A stretch of 21,868 nucleotides of DNA from a virus: IMG/VR virus record IMGVR_UViG_3300045999_007641, positions 1 through 21,868 of that record. One strand, written 5' to 3'. This document shows, in pieces, positions 1 through 6,984 of this stretch (position 1 is its first letter; every line of letters starts with the position of its first letter). The translations under genes were made by a program, and so were the position numbers. Under the pieces are notes generated by a model. The model worked only from the letters and a program-made list of their open reading frames with translations. It was not told the origin of the DNA and searched no databases.

Positions 1-672
1 GACAACTTAAAACGAAATATTGAACAACTCCAGCTCGGAATTGCGCTATTCATGCCCGACGGAATCAATACAAGTTACGATAATGAATATGAGGCATTAT
101 CTGTAACAGGAACTCTGGGTGCAGTTGGATTCGGCGCGCAAGCACTTGCCTCGAAAGGTGGCGCAGTAGATGAAACAAATGCATTTATCGCAGAAGCAGC
201 GTCAAGTATTTTAGGTCGTATAGCAGGAAATGAAGATTTAACTAAATTAGGTGTATTTGCAACGACAGGTCGAGTGATTAATCCACAACTTGAAATGCTA
301 TACACCTCTCCAGTTCTTCGTAAGTTTACATTCGACTTTAGAATGATTCCTAGAAATGAGGCAGAATCATCTGCGATTTATCAAATTATCACTTATCTTA
401 AGTATTATGCTTCTCCAACTATCCCAGATAATTCCACAGGTCGCTATTTTATTCCTCCAGCGCAGTTTGAGATTGAATTCTATGATGGAAAAAATAATTT
501 AAATACATTCTTGTTTAAAACTAAAAAATGCGTTTTGTCTGGAATTAACGTTGATTATTCTCCAAATGGATTTTCTACGTTTAGAAATGGCGCACCTGTA
601 GAAACAAGACTGCAGTTGACATTTCAAGAAACTGTTATTATTGATAGAAAGGCTGTCACTGAGGGTTACTGA
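1..672 (+). CDS. 48: Tail-tube/baseplate cap protein, gp48/gp54 type (5' partial)
   Basis: The reading frame is open from base 1, so the gene begins before the window. The ATG at 52 is internal: the codons before it read as normal protein (…QLGIALFMPDGI). In T4, gp48 and gp54 sit on the hub and start tail-tube polymerisation. The visible part fits that group: the 'ALFMPDGINTSYDNEYEA' segment, a Gly/Ala-rich stretch, then 'NPQLEMLYTSPVLRKFTFDF' and 'RNEAESSAIYQIITYLKYY', and a tube-like beta C-terminus ending near 'RLQLTFQETVIIDRKAVTEGY'. It is followed directly by gp53 with a 1-nt overlap. Choosing gp48 rather than gp54 rests on memory of gene order in marine T4-like phages; the two are related and could be confused. 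Confidence 0.75.
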   Translation, partial: DNLKRNIEQLQLGIALFMPDGINTSYDNEYEALSVTGTLGAVGFGAQALASKGGAVDETNAFIAEAASSILGRIAGNEDLTKLGVFATTGRVINPQLEMLYTSPVLRKFTFDFRMIPRNEAESSAIYQIITYLKYYASPTIPDNSTGRYFIPPAQFEIEFYDGKNNLNTFLFKTKKCVLSGINVDYSPNGFSTFRNGAPVETRLQLTFQETVIIDRKAVTEGY

Positions 673-1352
673 TGTATTTTAGAGAATTTCCTAAAACATT
701 ATATTCTTTTGATTTAAAGAACGATAGTCCAACTGTCATTGCAAACATCTTTTCACGTTTTAAGATTCGCAGTAACGTATTGAACAATACAGTAGCATTC
801 TACAAATACCAATTACAAGAAGGTGATACACCTGAAATTGTAGCATACCAACAATATGGTGATGCTTCGTATCATTGGATCGTATGTATGGTGAATGATC
901 TAATTGACCCACATTTTGATTTTCCTCTAACAACTGATGCACTAGAACGAAAAATCATTAAGCAGTATGGATATACTAATATTGCTAATGCATACTCTGA
1001 GATTCATCATTATGAACTTGAGCAAGAAAAGACATATGCAGAAGTTAATGGTCCAACAACAACTACAACTGAGAATCATATTGTCACATTAAATCAATAT
1101 GATTACACTTCAAATACTCTAATTCTACAAAACTTAAATACTCCAACGACCGAGACGTATCCATTTAGATCTAATAATGCGGATCCAAATACTGCAATTA
1201 CATCGACTGTAACAATCAAATCAACGTATAAAGCAGTGTATGTGTACAATCATGAAACTGAATTAAACGAACAAAAACGAGAAATTAAATTGCTCAAACC
1301 GCAGTATGTGCAACCTTTAATTAATGAACTTGGAACTGTGTTGAATGGCTGA
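672..1352 (+). CDS. 53: Baseplate wedge subunit gp53
   Basis: The 226-residue protein resembles T4 gp53 (196 residues), the wedge component that packs against gp25, gp6 and gp7 and closes the ring around the hub. The N-terminus 'MYFREFPKTLYSFDL' is followed at about residues 45-85 by a LysM-like segment: 'YQLQEGDTPEIVAYQQYGD', then a YHW core, 'VNDLIDPHFDFPL' and a helix. The middle (residues 115-180) is Thr/Asn-rich and looks less conserved. The ATG shares its A with the previous TGA stop, and GAGG at 661-664 gives a good ribosome binding site. The 3' end overlaps the next gene by 8 nt, pointing to coupled translation. Confidence 0.85.
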   Translation: MYFREFPKTLYSFDLKNDSPTVIANIFSRFKIRSNVLNNTVAFYKYQLQEGDTPEIVAYQQYGDASYHWIVCMVNDLIDPHFDFPLTTDALERKIIKQYGYTNIANAYSEIHHYELEQEKTYAEVNGPTTTTTENHIVTLNQYDYTSNTLILQNLNTPTTETYPFRSNNADPNTAITSTVTIKSTYKAVYVYNHETELNEQKREIKLLKPQYVQPLINELGTVLNG

Positions 1353-2703
1353 TATTAATAATAACACATCTACCCGAGATGTGATCATACATGAACTTTC
1401 GATCATCAATTCTCTTGGTGAAATTAAAGACATAACAAGTCTGTTTAATGTCATAAACATATATGAAGATGTGTTTATGCCTGTTGTGAGCGGATCAATT
1501 CAATTGATTGATGGCGTTGACTTGTTTTCTAGTATGGGATTGCATGGCAACGAGTATCTTTACATTTCATTCAGTCGCCCAGGACAAAGTGCCTCTGACC
1601 AAAAATACAAAAGAACATTTCGAATCTATAAAGCAACCGAACGAAAGCCTGCAGGCAAAACTCAAGCGCAATCGTACGTGCTACACTTTTGTTCTGAAGA
1701 ATTATTGTTTTCGAATCAACTAACCTTGTCAAGAAAACTTACGGGCAAAAATTCAAGAGACTATGCAGTAAACATTTGCATATACGACCTTAAAGTCAAT
1801 AGAAAAAAACTAAACGTCAACAACTTTGAGAATTCATTTGGCTCAACAAACTTTATGCTTACCAGATATAAACCGCTGGAAGCACTTGAGTATCTTGCAT
1901 CTCAATCTTATAATGAAAACGAATCCACGTTTATGTTCTTTGAGAATAAGGATGGATTCAATTTTATTTCTCTTGAAGGTTTGTTTAAACGTGAAGTCAT
2001 AACAAAACTAAACTTCAACACCGCTAAATTAACACAAGAGCAAAGCACTGCTCCATTTGCAAATGCGAATGATATTAATGACTTCCGCTTCAATACCAGC
2101 TTTGATGTGTTATCAAACACAAAAAATTCTGCATACAATGGTAGACTATTCACACTCGATTTAATTACGCAAAAATATAAAAAGAGCGATTACTCTTTGG
2201 TTAATTCATTTAACAAAAGAATAATGATGGATGGATTCTTTCCTCTGAACAACGCAAAGAATAGAAACGAGAAAGCAATCTATGAAGAATATGAGACTCA
2301 GATAGATTATTGGCTCACAAATAAAGGGCAGACAAACAATCCGTACTTTATTTCAAAGGGATTTAAAATTGTGGAGACTGGAGTTGAAAAGACACTAATG
2401 CAAAGAAGAGTCCAGTTAAATCTTCTGCGCAGCACAGAATTGAATTGTATCGTTCCAGGCAATCCGTTTTACTCAGCTGGCTATCTCGTTGAATTTGATA
2501 TGCCAGCCTTCACGCCTAGCACAGAGGGTGAGCGAACAATTGATCCATATCATTCTGGTAAATATCTAATCACTGCAGTTCGTCATACAATCACACCTTC
2601 TGATGGCTTACAAACAGTATTGACATTGTGTAAAAACTCTATTGCTGCGCCATTTGATTTGGCTACAGAAAGAGAAGAATTTAGAAAAGCGAGAAATTTC
2701 TAA
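1345..2703 (+). CDS. 27: Baseplate hub ring protein, gp27-like
   Basis: The 452-residue protein lies directly before the spike gene. In T4, gp27 forms the trimeric ring that carries the gp5 spike and adapts it to the tube. The first tube-like domain is visible: beta strands around 'VVSGSIQLIDGVDLFSSMG' and 'GNEYLYISFSRPG', resembling the T4 gp27 stretch where a short beta strand precedes 'MDGNEIIQISV'. A second one lies near the C-terminus ('NCIVPGNPFYSAGYLVEFDM', 'YLITAVRHTITPSDGLQTVL'), matching the end of T4 gp27. It is longer than T4 gp27 (391 residues); the extra length lies mostly in the middle. The start ATG overlaps the gp53 stop (ATGGCTGA). The assignment rests on this domain pattern plus neighbours. 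Confidence 0.78.
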   Translation: MADINNNTSTRDVIIHELSIINSLGEIKDITSLFNVINIYEDVFMPVVSGSIQLIDGVDLFSSMGLHGNEYLYISFSRPGQSASDQKYKRTFRIYKATERKPAGKTQAQSYVLHFCSEELLFSNQLTLSRKLTGKNSRDYAVNICIYDLKVNRKKLNVNNFENSFGSTNFMLTRYKPLEALEYLASQSYNENESTFMFFENKDGFNFISLEGLFKREVITKLNFNTAKLTQEQSTAPFANANDINDFRFNTSFDVLSNTKNSAYNGRLFTLDLITQKYKKSDYSLVNSFNKRIMMDGFFPLNNAKNRNEKAIYEEYETQIDYWLTNKGQTNNPYFISKGFKIVETGVEKTLMQRRVQLNLLRSTELNCIVPGNPFYSAGYLVEFDMPAFTPSTEGERTIDPYHSGKYLITAVRHTITPSDGLQTVLTLCKNSIAAPFDLATEREEFRKARNF

Positions 2704-4298
2704 TGGATCATAATTTTTTAGGATTAGGAAATTTTGTTTGGTGGTTTGGGATCGTAGAAAACAGATTAGATCCACTTGAACTTGGTCGTTGCCAGGTTCG
2801 TTGTTTTGGTTGGCACACAGAAGATATCAATCAAATTCCAATTCCTGATCTTCCATGGGCGCATCCAATTATACCATATGGCATGAAAGCAGTGCAACCT
2901 CCACCAGAGGGAACAATGGTATTTGGATTTTTCGCAGATGGTAAGGAAGGACAATATCCAATCATCATGGGAACTGTTCCAGGTATTCCCGAAGAGTTGC
3001 GCGATAATAATCTTGGATTCACAGATCCGTATACAGAAGATGAAAAAGCATCGCAAGGATTCCCAAAAAAGATTAAAGAAGCATCGATCAAACGCGATGG
3101 TCGTGGCATTCAAATCAAAGAAGATGTTGCAAAACGAAATCCATCAAACTTAAATGAGCCAACAGTCTCTAGACTTGCTCGACCAGTTCGTGGCGAACAA
3201 GATGGAGTGTATGATGGTATTGACTCTGCTTCTATCGCAAATACAACAATTGACATTCAGCGTAAAACAAGAATTCCAAACATCATCACGGCAGACGGTG
3301 GAAGAACATGGGATGAGCCATATCCATCTTACAATGCTCAATATCCATTCAATAATGTGACTGAGACTGAATCTGGTCATGCTTTTGAAATGGACGATAC
3401 AAAGGGATATGAGAGAGTTCAATTGTCTCATAGAACTGGTTCGACTCTTGAATTTTTGCCAGAAGGGCATACAAAGATTAAATCACAAAAGAGTCGCTAT
3501 GATGTGACGATGGGCGACCACAGAAGTTACGTCAATGGTCAGAAAGTAGAAACAGTCGATTCAGATATGTTTCTTCGTGTGAATGGTAAACTTCGAATTG
3601 AATGTGCTGATCTTGAAATTATATCAGCAGATAAAATTCAAATGTCTTCGACGAGCGATACAAATGTTAGAGCGGGCAGAGCAATGAATCTTGGTGCTCT
3701 GCAAACTTTCTTGAGTGGACTTGATGTGAATATTTCCGCAACAAATATGGCAAAGATGTATGGTGGCTTCCAGAGCGTTGTGAAGAGTTCTGGTGTTGCT
3801 TCAATGGGTGGCTCTTTGACTCACGTCTCTGGTGGTGTTCTAGAACTCATCACTCAATTGCTTCTCACTTCAGGTATTCAAGATCTAAATTCAAATATAC
3901 CTGCAGTCGGAAAGGTTGGTCCAACTGCTGATTTCGCAAAAGCCCCAGATATGAAGGGCGCAGCTGAATTGACTCGAGTTCAGGCTGCAGCGCAAGTTCC
4001 AAAAACCGATATCTTCTCTAAATTGCAAGAAGAACGAGAGAAGGAAGCCTCTGTCAATAGCGCAACTGTTGTTGAAGGCACTAAAGTTACACTACCTTCA
4101 ACAACTGGAGCAAACGTCAGCGCGATTATTGATGCGAATAATACAGTTAAAGTTGATGTCACAATTCCAACTAATGAATTAGAAGTGACTGCCCAAGAAC
4201 CTGTGATCATAACAGGATTCGAAGAAAGTTCATCTCAAAGAGAACCAGAACCAGACTCAAGTGGATTTAAGGGTGCTGATGACACCTCTGGATTCTGA
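2703..4298 (+). CDS. 5: Baseplate central spike, gp5-like, without lysozyme domain
   Basis: The 531-residue protein is the trimeric membrane-puncturing spike at the tail tip. Residues about 8-100 are the OB-fold domain ('VWWFGIVENRLDPLELGRCQ', 'PWAHPIIPYG', 'PPPEGTMVFGFFADG', 'YPIIMGTVPGIPEE'). A polar linker (about 105-200) follows. From about 236 to 325 come short alternating beta repeats ('ERVQLSHRTGSTLEFLPEG', 'SRYDVTMGDHRSYVNGQ', 'MFLRVNGKLRIECADLEI') typical of the gp5 C-terminal/VgrG beta-helix. T4 gp5 has a lysozyme domain between these parts; here only the linker is present and no lysozyme-like segment is seen. Residues 330-531 are Ala/Ser/Thr-rich and end in a Glu/Asp/Ser-rich tail. 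The ATG overlaps the previous TAA by one base (TAATG); the binding site is weak, so translation is probably coupled. Confidence 0.85.
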   Translation: MDHNFLGLGNFVWWFGIVENRLDPLELGRCQVRCFGWHTEDINQIPIPDLPWAHPIIPYGMKAVQPPPEGTMVFGFFADGKEGQYPIIMGTVPGIPEELRDNNLGFTDPYTEDEKASQGFPKKIKEASIKRDGRGIQIKEDVAKRNPSNLNEPTVSRLARPVRGEQDGVYDGIDSASIANTTIDIQRKTRIPNIITADGGRTWDEPYPSYNAQYPFNNVTETESGHAFEMDDTKGYERVQLSHRTGSTLEFLPEGHTKIKSQKSRYDVTMGDHRSYVNGQKVETVDSDMFLRVNGKLRIECADLEIISADKIQMSSTSDTNVRAGRAMNLGALQTFLSGLDVNISATNMAKMYGGFQSVVKSSGVASMGGSLTHVSGGVLELITQLLLTSGIQDLNSNIPAVGKVGPTADFAKAPDMKGAAELTRVQAAAQVPKTDIFSKLQEEREKEASVNSATVVEGTKVTLPSTTGANVSAIIDANNTVKVDVTIPTNELEVTAQEPVIITGFEESSSQREPEPDSSGFKGADDTSGF

Positions 4299-4299
4299 G

Positions 4300-4307
4300 G
4301 ATAAATA
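4300..4307 (+). promoter_or_regulatory. Possible T4-type late promoter (GATAAATA)
   Basis: GATAAATA matches 7 of 8 bases of the T4 late promoter box TATAAATA and lies just after the gp5-like stop, in one of the few non-coding gaps. Transcription would begin a few bases downstream, close to the ATG at 4316, which would leave almost no leader for that start. Single 7/8 matches are expected by chance in AT-rich DNA, so this is only a candidate. Confidence 0.35.
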
Positions 4308-4315
4308 CACTCTAT

Positions 4316-4501
4316 ATGTGCATTAAACGAAAAGATATTAACGAGTACAATTTGATCATGAGTAAGATGAGCAAGCACGAACACTTATCAAATTCAGATA
4401 AAGAATTCATGCTCGAGCATGGACTTAAGCAAAAGTACGATTCATATGTTCTTTTATTAGATTTAAAAGAACGCTTTTATGGGAGTAATGTGTCTTCCTA
4501 G
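4316..4501 (+). CDS. Small hypothetical protein (61 aa)
   Basis: I do not recognise this protein. It is short, highly charged (many Lys, Glu, Asp) and probably helical, with no membrane segment or known motif. It fills the gap between the spike gene and the 675-residue gene, and there is no competing ORF there. GAGG at 4297-4300 is about 15 bases before the ATG at 4316, longer than ideal; an in-frame ATG at 4358 (MSKMSKHE…) is an alternative start. Its last 14 bases overlap the disputed start region of the next gene, so it may also have a translational coupling role. Confidence 0.5.
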   Translation: MCIKRKDINEYNLIMSKMSKHEHLSNSDKEFMLEHGLKQKYDSYVLLLDLKERFYGSNVSS

Positions 4502-4512
4502 GTAAAATTATA
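4481..4512 (+). promoter_or_regulatory. Unusual translation-start region of the 675-aa gene
   Basis: The downstream ORF is open back to the TAA at 4486-4488 but contains no ATG or GTG before 4579. TAGGTA at 4499-4504 copies the binding site before the genes at 14168 and 18122, and it is followed in frame by ATT (4507) and ATA (4510). Alternatively, ATG at 4488 reads M-C-L-P, then a rare AGG codon and TAA; a +1 slip on CCT-A at AGG would enter the long frame as M-C-L-P-G-K-I-I. The sequence shows the options but does not decide between them. Confidence 0.4.
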
Positions 4513-4539
4513 GGCAAAATTATTAAAATAATTCTCTGT

Positions 4540-6567
4540 TTGATCGGAGGATTACCGCTTCTTCAGACCTTGGCAATCATGTTTACAGGGAAGCCCATTC
4601 CATTTGCAAAATTGAAGGGCATGTTTGCAGATACTGCGCTTGGTCAATTCTTAAGTGGGATCAAAAAAGATATAACAAAAGGCATCGATGCAGTAAAAAA
4701 CTTCTTTGCGCAGAATTTTATTAATCCATTAAAGAATGGGCTCAATAGCGAAAACTTTATATCATCTCCTCTTAATGATCTAAATCAAGAGTTAGAATTT
4801 CTTACGGCAAATAATTATGCGGGAATGCAGGCTGCATTACCATTATTATTCTCAAACACAACACCATCAGTTGTAACAGCTCGAAATGAATTGTTAAGTC
4901 GACTTGGTCAAGTAAAAGAACTAAACACCTCATCAAACTTTAAAATTGGACCATTTACGATTGGTGAACTCAATTCAATGGCTGATGAGGCGGATTCTCT
5001 TGCTAGAACACTACAAGAGATGGAACAACACACAGATAATCTTTCTGGTTTAGGTGGCGCTCAAGTAAAGTTTAGGCTTGAGAGAATTACTGGAAATTTG
5101 ATTCTACAAAATACTAGTGTCCACATTGTATCGTCAAACGTTGTGTATGCAAATTTGAGTCAACGTGTTTATCCAGTTGTAAATATTGGCGATACCATTG
5201 TTATCGATACGCAAGAAAGAGTTGTCACTGATAAAAAATTCACGCCAACTTTCGATGGCACAGTAAGTATCAATACATCAGCAAATAGTTATAAACTCAC
5301 TACAACTTCCATTGCAACACTAAATCTCGCAAGTTGTAATCTTTCTGTGAATGGTGGTATTGGAGTTCTAGAGACAGGCAATCTTGTCCTTGCGAAGGAT
5401 ATGTTTATTTCAGTGAATGGTGAAGTTCGTCAGGTGAATACAATTAATAGTCTTGGAGACTACTTAACTGTCTATGCGCCATTTGATAATTCAGTTACAG
5501 GTTCGCTTCTCCTTAAAGAAACTTCCTTTAATGTAAACTCAGCATTTACAACCACAAATGAGGAGTTGATTAGAGTTAAGACCTCATTTGTAGCAAATTC
5601 TACTTGTTTAGATAATGTGATCACTGGGCAAGGAACAACATTCACTTCACAACTTCAACCAAATAACAAGATAATCTATGATAGCAAAGAATATATTGTC
5701 AAATCAGTAACAAATACTACAATTGAAGTTGAAGACGATTGGTTAAGATACACAGTAAACTTTCCAATATTTAAGGTTGTTGAGGAAGTTCCATTTCTTG
5801 ATTTGACTGAAGACTTGGTTGATCCAGATGGAATCTTGACAGCATTCACTCTTCCTGGGCAAATAATGGGTGATGAGAACGTTCTTGTGGGTCTAACCAC
5901 GAAAGTTCGAAGAGCAAATGGAATTTACCAATCTGTAAGTGCATCAAAACCAACAGATGCAGCACAGGCTCTATTCCAAAAAGAGTTGATGCGCCGAACT
6001 AAAGAAATATTAACTCAAATGAAGTATGATTTGCGTAATGATGCAATTCGAGGATTAGCATCAACAACACTTGTTCAACGAATTAATGAAACAGAAACGC
6101 GAATCTTAAACATTAAAAATGATATAAAAAATGTTGTTGAACAAGATATCGCTGTGCTAAATCAAGTTAAAGGCATCGTGAAGGGAATGATTAAGTTATT
6201 CTCTATGTCTTGCTCTAAGAAAAAGCGAAAAGACGAAGGTCGCAAAACAGATTCAGATGATTATCTAGATCTTATTCTACAACCAAACCCAGATAGACAG
6301 GGTTGCGATGCAACAGGTAGTGATTTTATCGAAATTCTCGATGATTTTGATAAAGAATATAACGATCCAGATGTCTCATCGAACAATACTCCAACAGTAG
6401 ACACCACAATCCCAACCACTGATCTATTCGATGGATTGGATGGCATTACTGGTCCATTCCCACGACAGCCAATTGGTCCAGCTGGTGGAGATAATACTGG
6501 TGGTGACGTTGATGATCAAGATCCAGATGTGAATGTTCCAGAAGATCCATGTGCAAAACCTTGCTAA
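4540..6567 (+). CDS. Large virion protein of unknown function between spike and gp25
   Basis: I do not recognise the family. The TTG at 4540 is used only as a minimal start: it has no binding site before it, and the frame continues upstream with a plausible hydrophobic sequence (GKIIGKIIKIILCLIGG) running into 'LPLLQTLAIMF', which could be a membrane segment or amphipathic helix. Residues (from TTG) about 60-165 are helical. About 193-420 hold three copies of a small beta module with a 'GDTIVIDTQERVV' pattern, shared with other baseplate proteins here. About 474-560 are helical and coiled-coil-like. A basic patch (CSKKKRKDEGRK) and an acidic, Pro/Gly-rich tail ending 'EDPCAKPC' follow. Its position between gp5 and gp25 suggests a baseplate structural protein, perhaps at the hub or tail tip; that is inference. 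Confidence 0.75.
   Translation: MIGGLPLLQTLAIMFTGKPIPFAKLKGMFADTALGQFLSGIKKDITKGIDAVKNFFAQNFINPLKNGLNSENFISSPLNDLNQELEFLTANNYAGMQAALPLLFSNTTPSVVTARNELLSRLGQVKELNTSSNFKIGPFTIGELNSMADEADSLARTLQEMEQHTDNLSGLGGAQVKFRLERITGNLILQNTSVHIVSSNVVYANLSQRVYPVVNIGDTIVIDTQERVVTDKKFTPTFDGTVSINTSANSYKLTTTSIATLNLASCNLSVNGGIGVLETGNLVLAKDMFISVNGEVRQVNTINSLGDYLTVYAPFDNSVTGSLLLKETSFNVNSAFTTTNEELIRVKTSFVANSTCLDNVITGQGTTFTSQLQPNNKIIYDSKEYIVKSVTNTTIEVEDDWLRYTVNFPIFKVVEEVPFLDLTEDLVDPDGILTAFTLPGQIMGDENVLVGLTTKVRRANGIYQSVSASKPTDAAQALFQKELMRRTKEILTQMKYDLRNDAIRGLASTTLVQRINETETRILNIKNDIKNVVEQDIAVLNQVKGIVKGMIKLFSMSCSKKKRKDEGRKTDSDDYLDLILQPNPDRQGCDATGSDFIEILDDFDKEYNDPDVSSNNTPTVDTTIPTTDLFDGLDGITGPFPRQPIGPAGGDNTGGDVDDQDPDVNVPEDPCAKPC
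5119..5793 (+). repeat. Three copies of beta module A in the 675-aa protein
   Basis: Three diverged protein repeats at about 5119-5272, 5347-5519 and 5611-5793 share the order: strand, 'G-D/N-x-I' strand, R/K-x-V strand, then a strand before an aromatic or proline turn (for example 'NIGDTIVIDTQERVV', 'MFISVNGEVRQVNTI', 'NNKIIYDSKEYIVKSV'). The similarity is at protein level only. The boundaries are approximate. Confidence 0.5.
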
Positions 6568-6576
6568 ATATAAAAA
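6564..6576 (+). promoter_or_regulatory. Possible late promoter before gp25 (CTAAATATAAAAA)
   Basis: CTAAATA at 6564-6570 overlaps TATAAAAA at 6569-6576 (7 of 8 bases of the T4 late box). It lies at the stop of the previous gene, 15-28 bases before the gp25 ATG at 6592. The placement before a conserved baseplate gene supports a promoter, but the AT-richness makes chance matches likely. Confidence 0.35.
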
Positions 6577-6591
6577 AATAGTAGGTTGCAA

Positions 6592-6984
6592 ATGCCTTTA
6601 GAAGTAAGAACATATAAAGATTTAGATTTAAATTTCAGAGCGCATCCAGTAACAAAGGACGTCGTGAAGCGCACAGGAAATGCAGCGATCATCGGCGCAC
6701 TGAGAAATCTAATTCTCACAAATCTGTATGAAAAACCATTTCAACCGACGTTTGGTTCTCGAATTCGCGGTCTGCTCTTCGAAGATGTCTCGTTTATTAC
6801 TGCGAACATGCTTCAATCGGAGATTCAAACTGTAATTACTAACTTCGAACCTCGTGTTGGCATTGATGCAATTCGAGTTGAGGCTCAACCAGAAGAAAAT
6901 CGTTATGCGGTGACTCTTAGATTTTATATTAATAACCTAGAAGACCCTGTAACAATAAATCTATTTCTCGAGAAGGTTCGCTGA
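6592..6984 (+). CDS. 25: Baseplate wedge subunit gp25
   Basis: The 130-residue protein is close to T4 gp25 (132 residues), the small wedge protein that joins the sheath to the baseplate and is conserved across contractile injection systems. Visible features are 'YKDLDLNFRAHPVTKDVVKR', 'ALRNLILTNLYEKPFQPTFG' followed by 'SRIRGLLFED', and the family's EPR motif in 'NFEPRVGIDAIRVEAQ'. The chosen start is ATG 6592: TAGGT at 6582-6586 sits six bases before it, whereas the TTG two codons earlier (6586) would overlap that site. The gene ends in a TGATG overlap with gp6. Confidence 0.93.
   Translation: MPLEVRTYKDLDLNFRAHPVTKDVVKRTGNAAIIGALRNLILTNLYEKPFQPTFGSRIRGLLFEDVSFITANMLQSEIQTVITNFEPRVGIDAIRVEAQPEENRYAVTLRFYINNLEDPVTINLFLEKVR

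Noticed and set aside
2766-3470. Minus-strand ORFs of 92-115 codons opposite the spike gene
   Set aside because: They overlap a well-supported gp5-like gene and show unnatural composition (Cys, Trp, Phe runs).
4284-4300. CCTC…GAGG inverted repeat at the end of the spike gene as a terminator
   Set aside because: Only four base pairs and no T-run; also GCAA…TTGC at 6552-6563 is equally weak. No convincing terminator was seen in the window.
4460-4503. Minus-one frameshift joining the 61-residue ORF to the 675-residue ORF
   Set aside because: No slippery heptamer fits the frame (CTTTTAT and TCTTCCTAG re-pair poorly), and only 13 bases are available between the upstream stop and the ORF stop.
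6586-6591. TTG at 6586 as start of gp25
   Set aside because: It overlaps the TAGGT binding site that serves ATG 6592.
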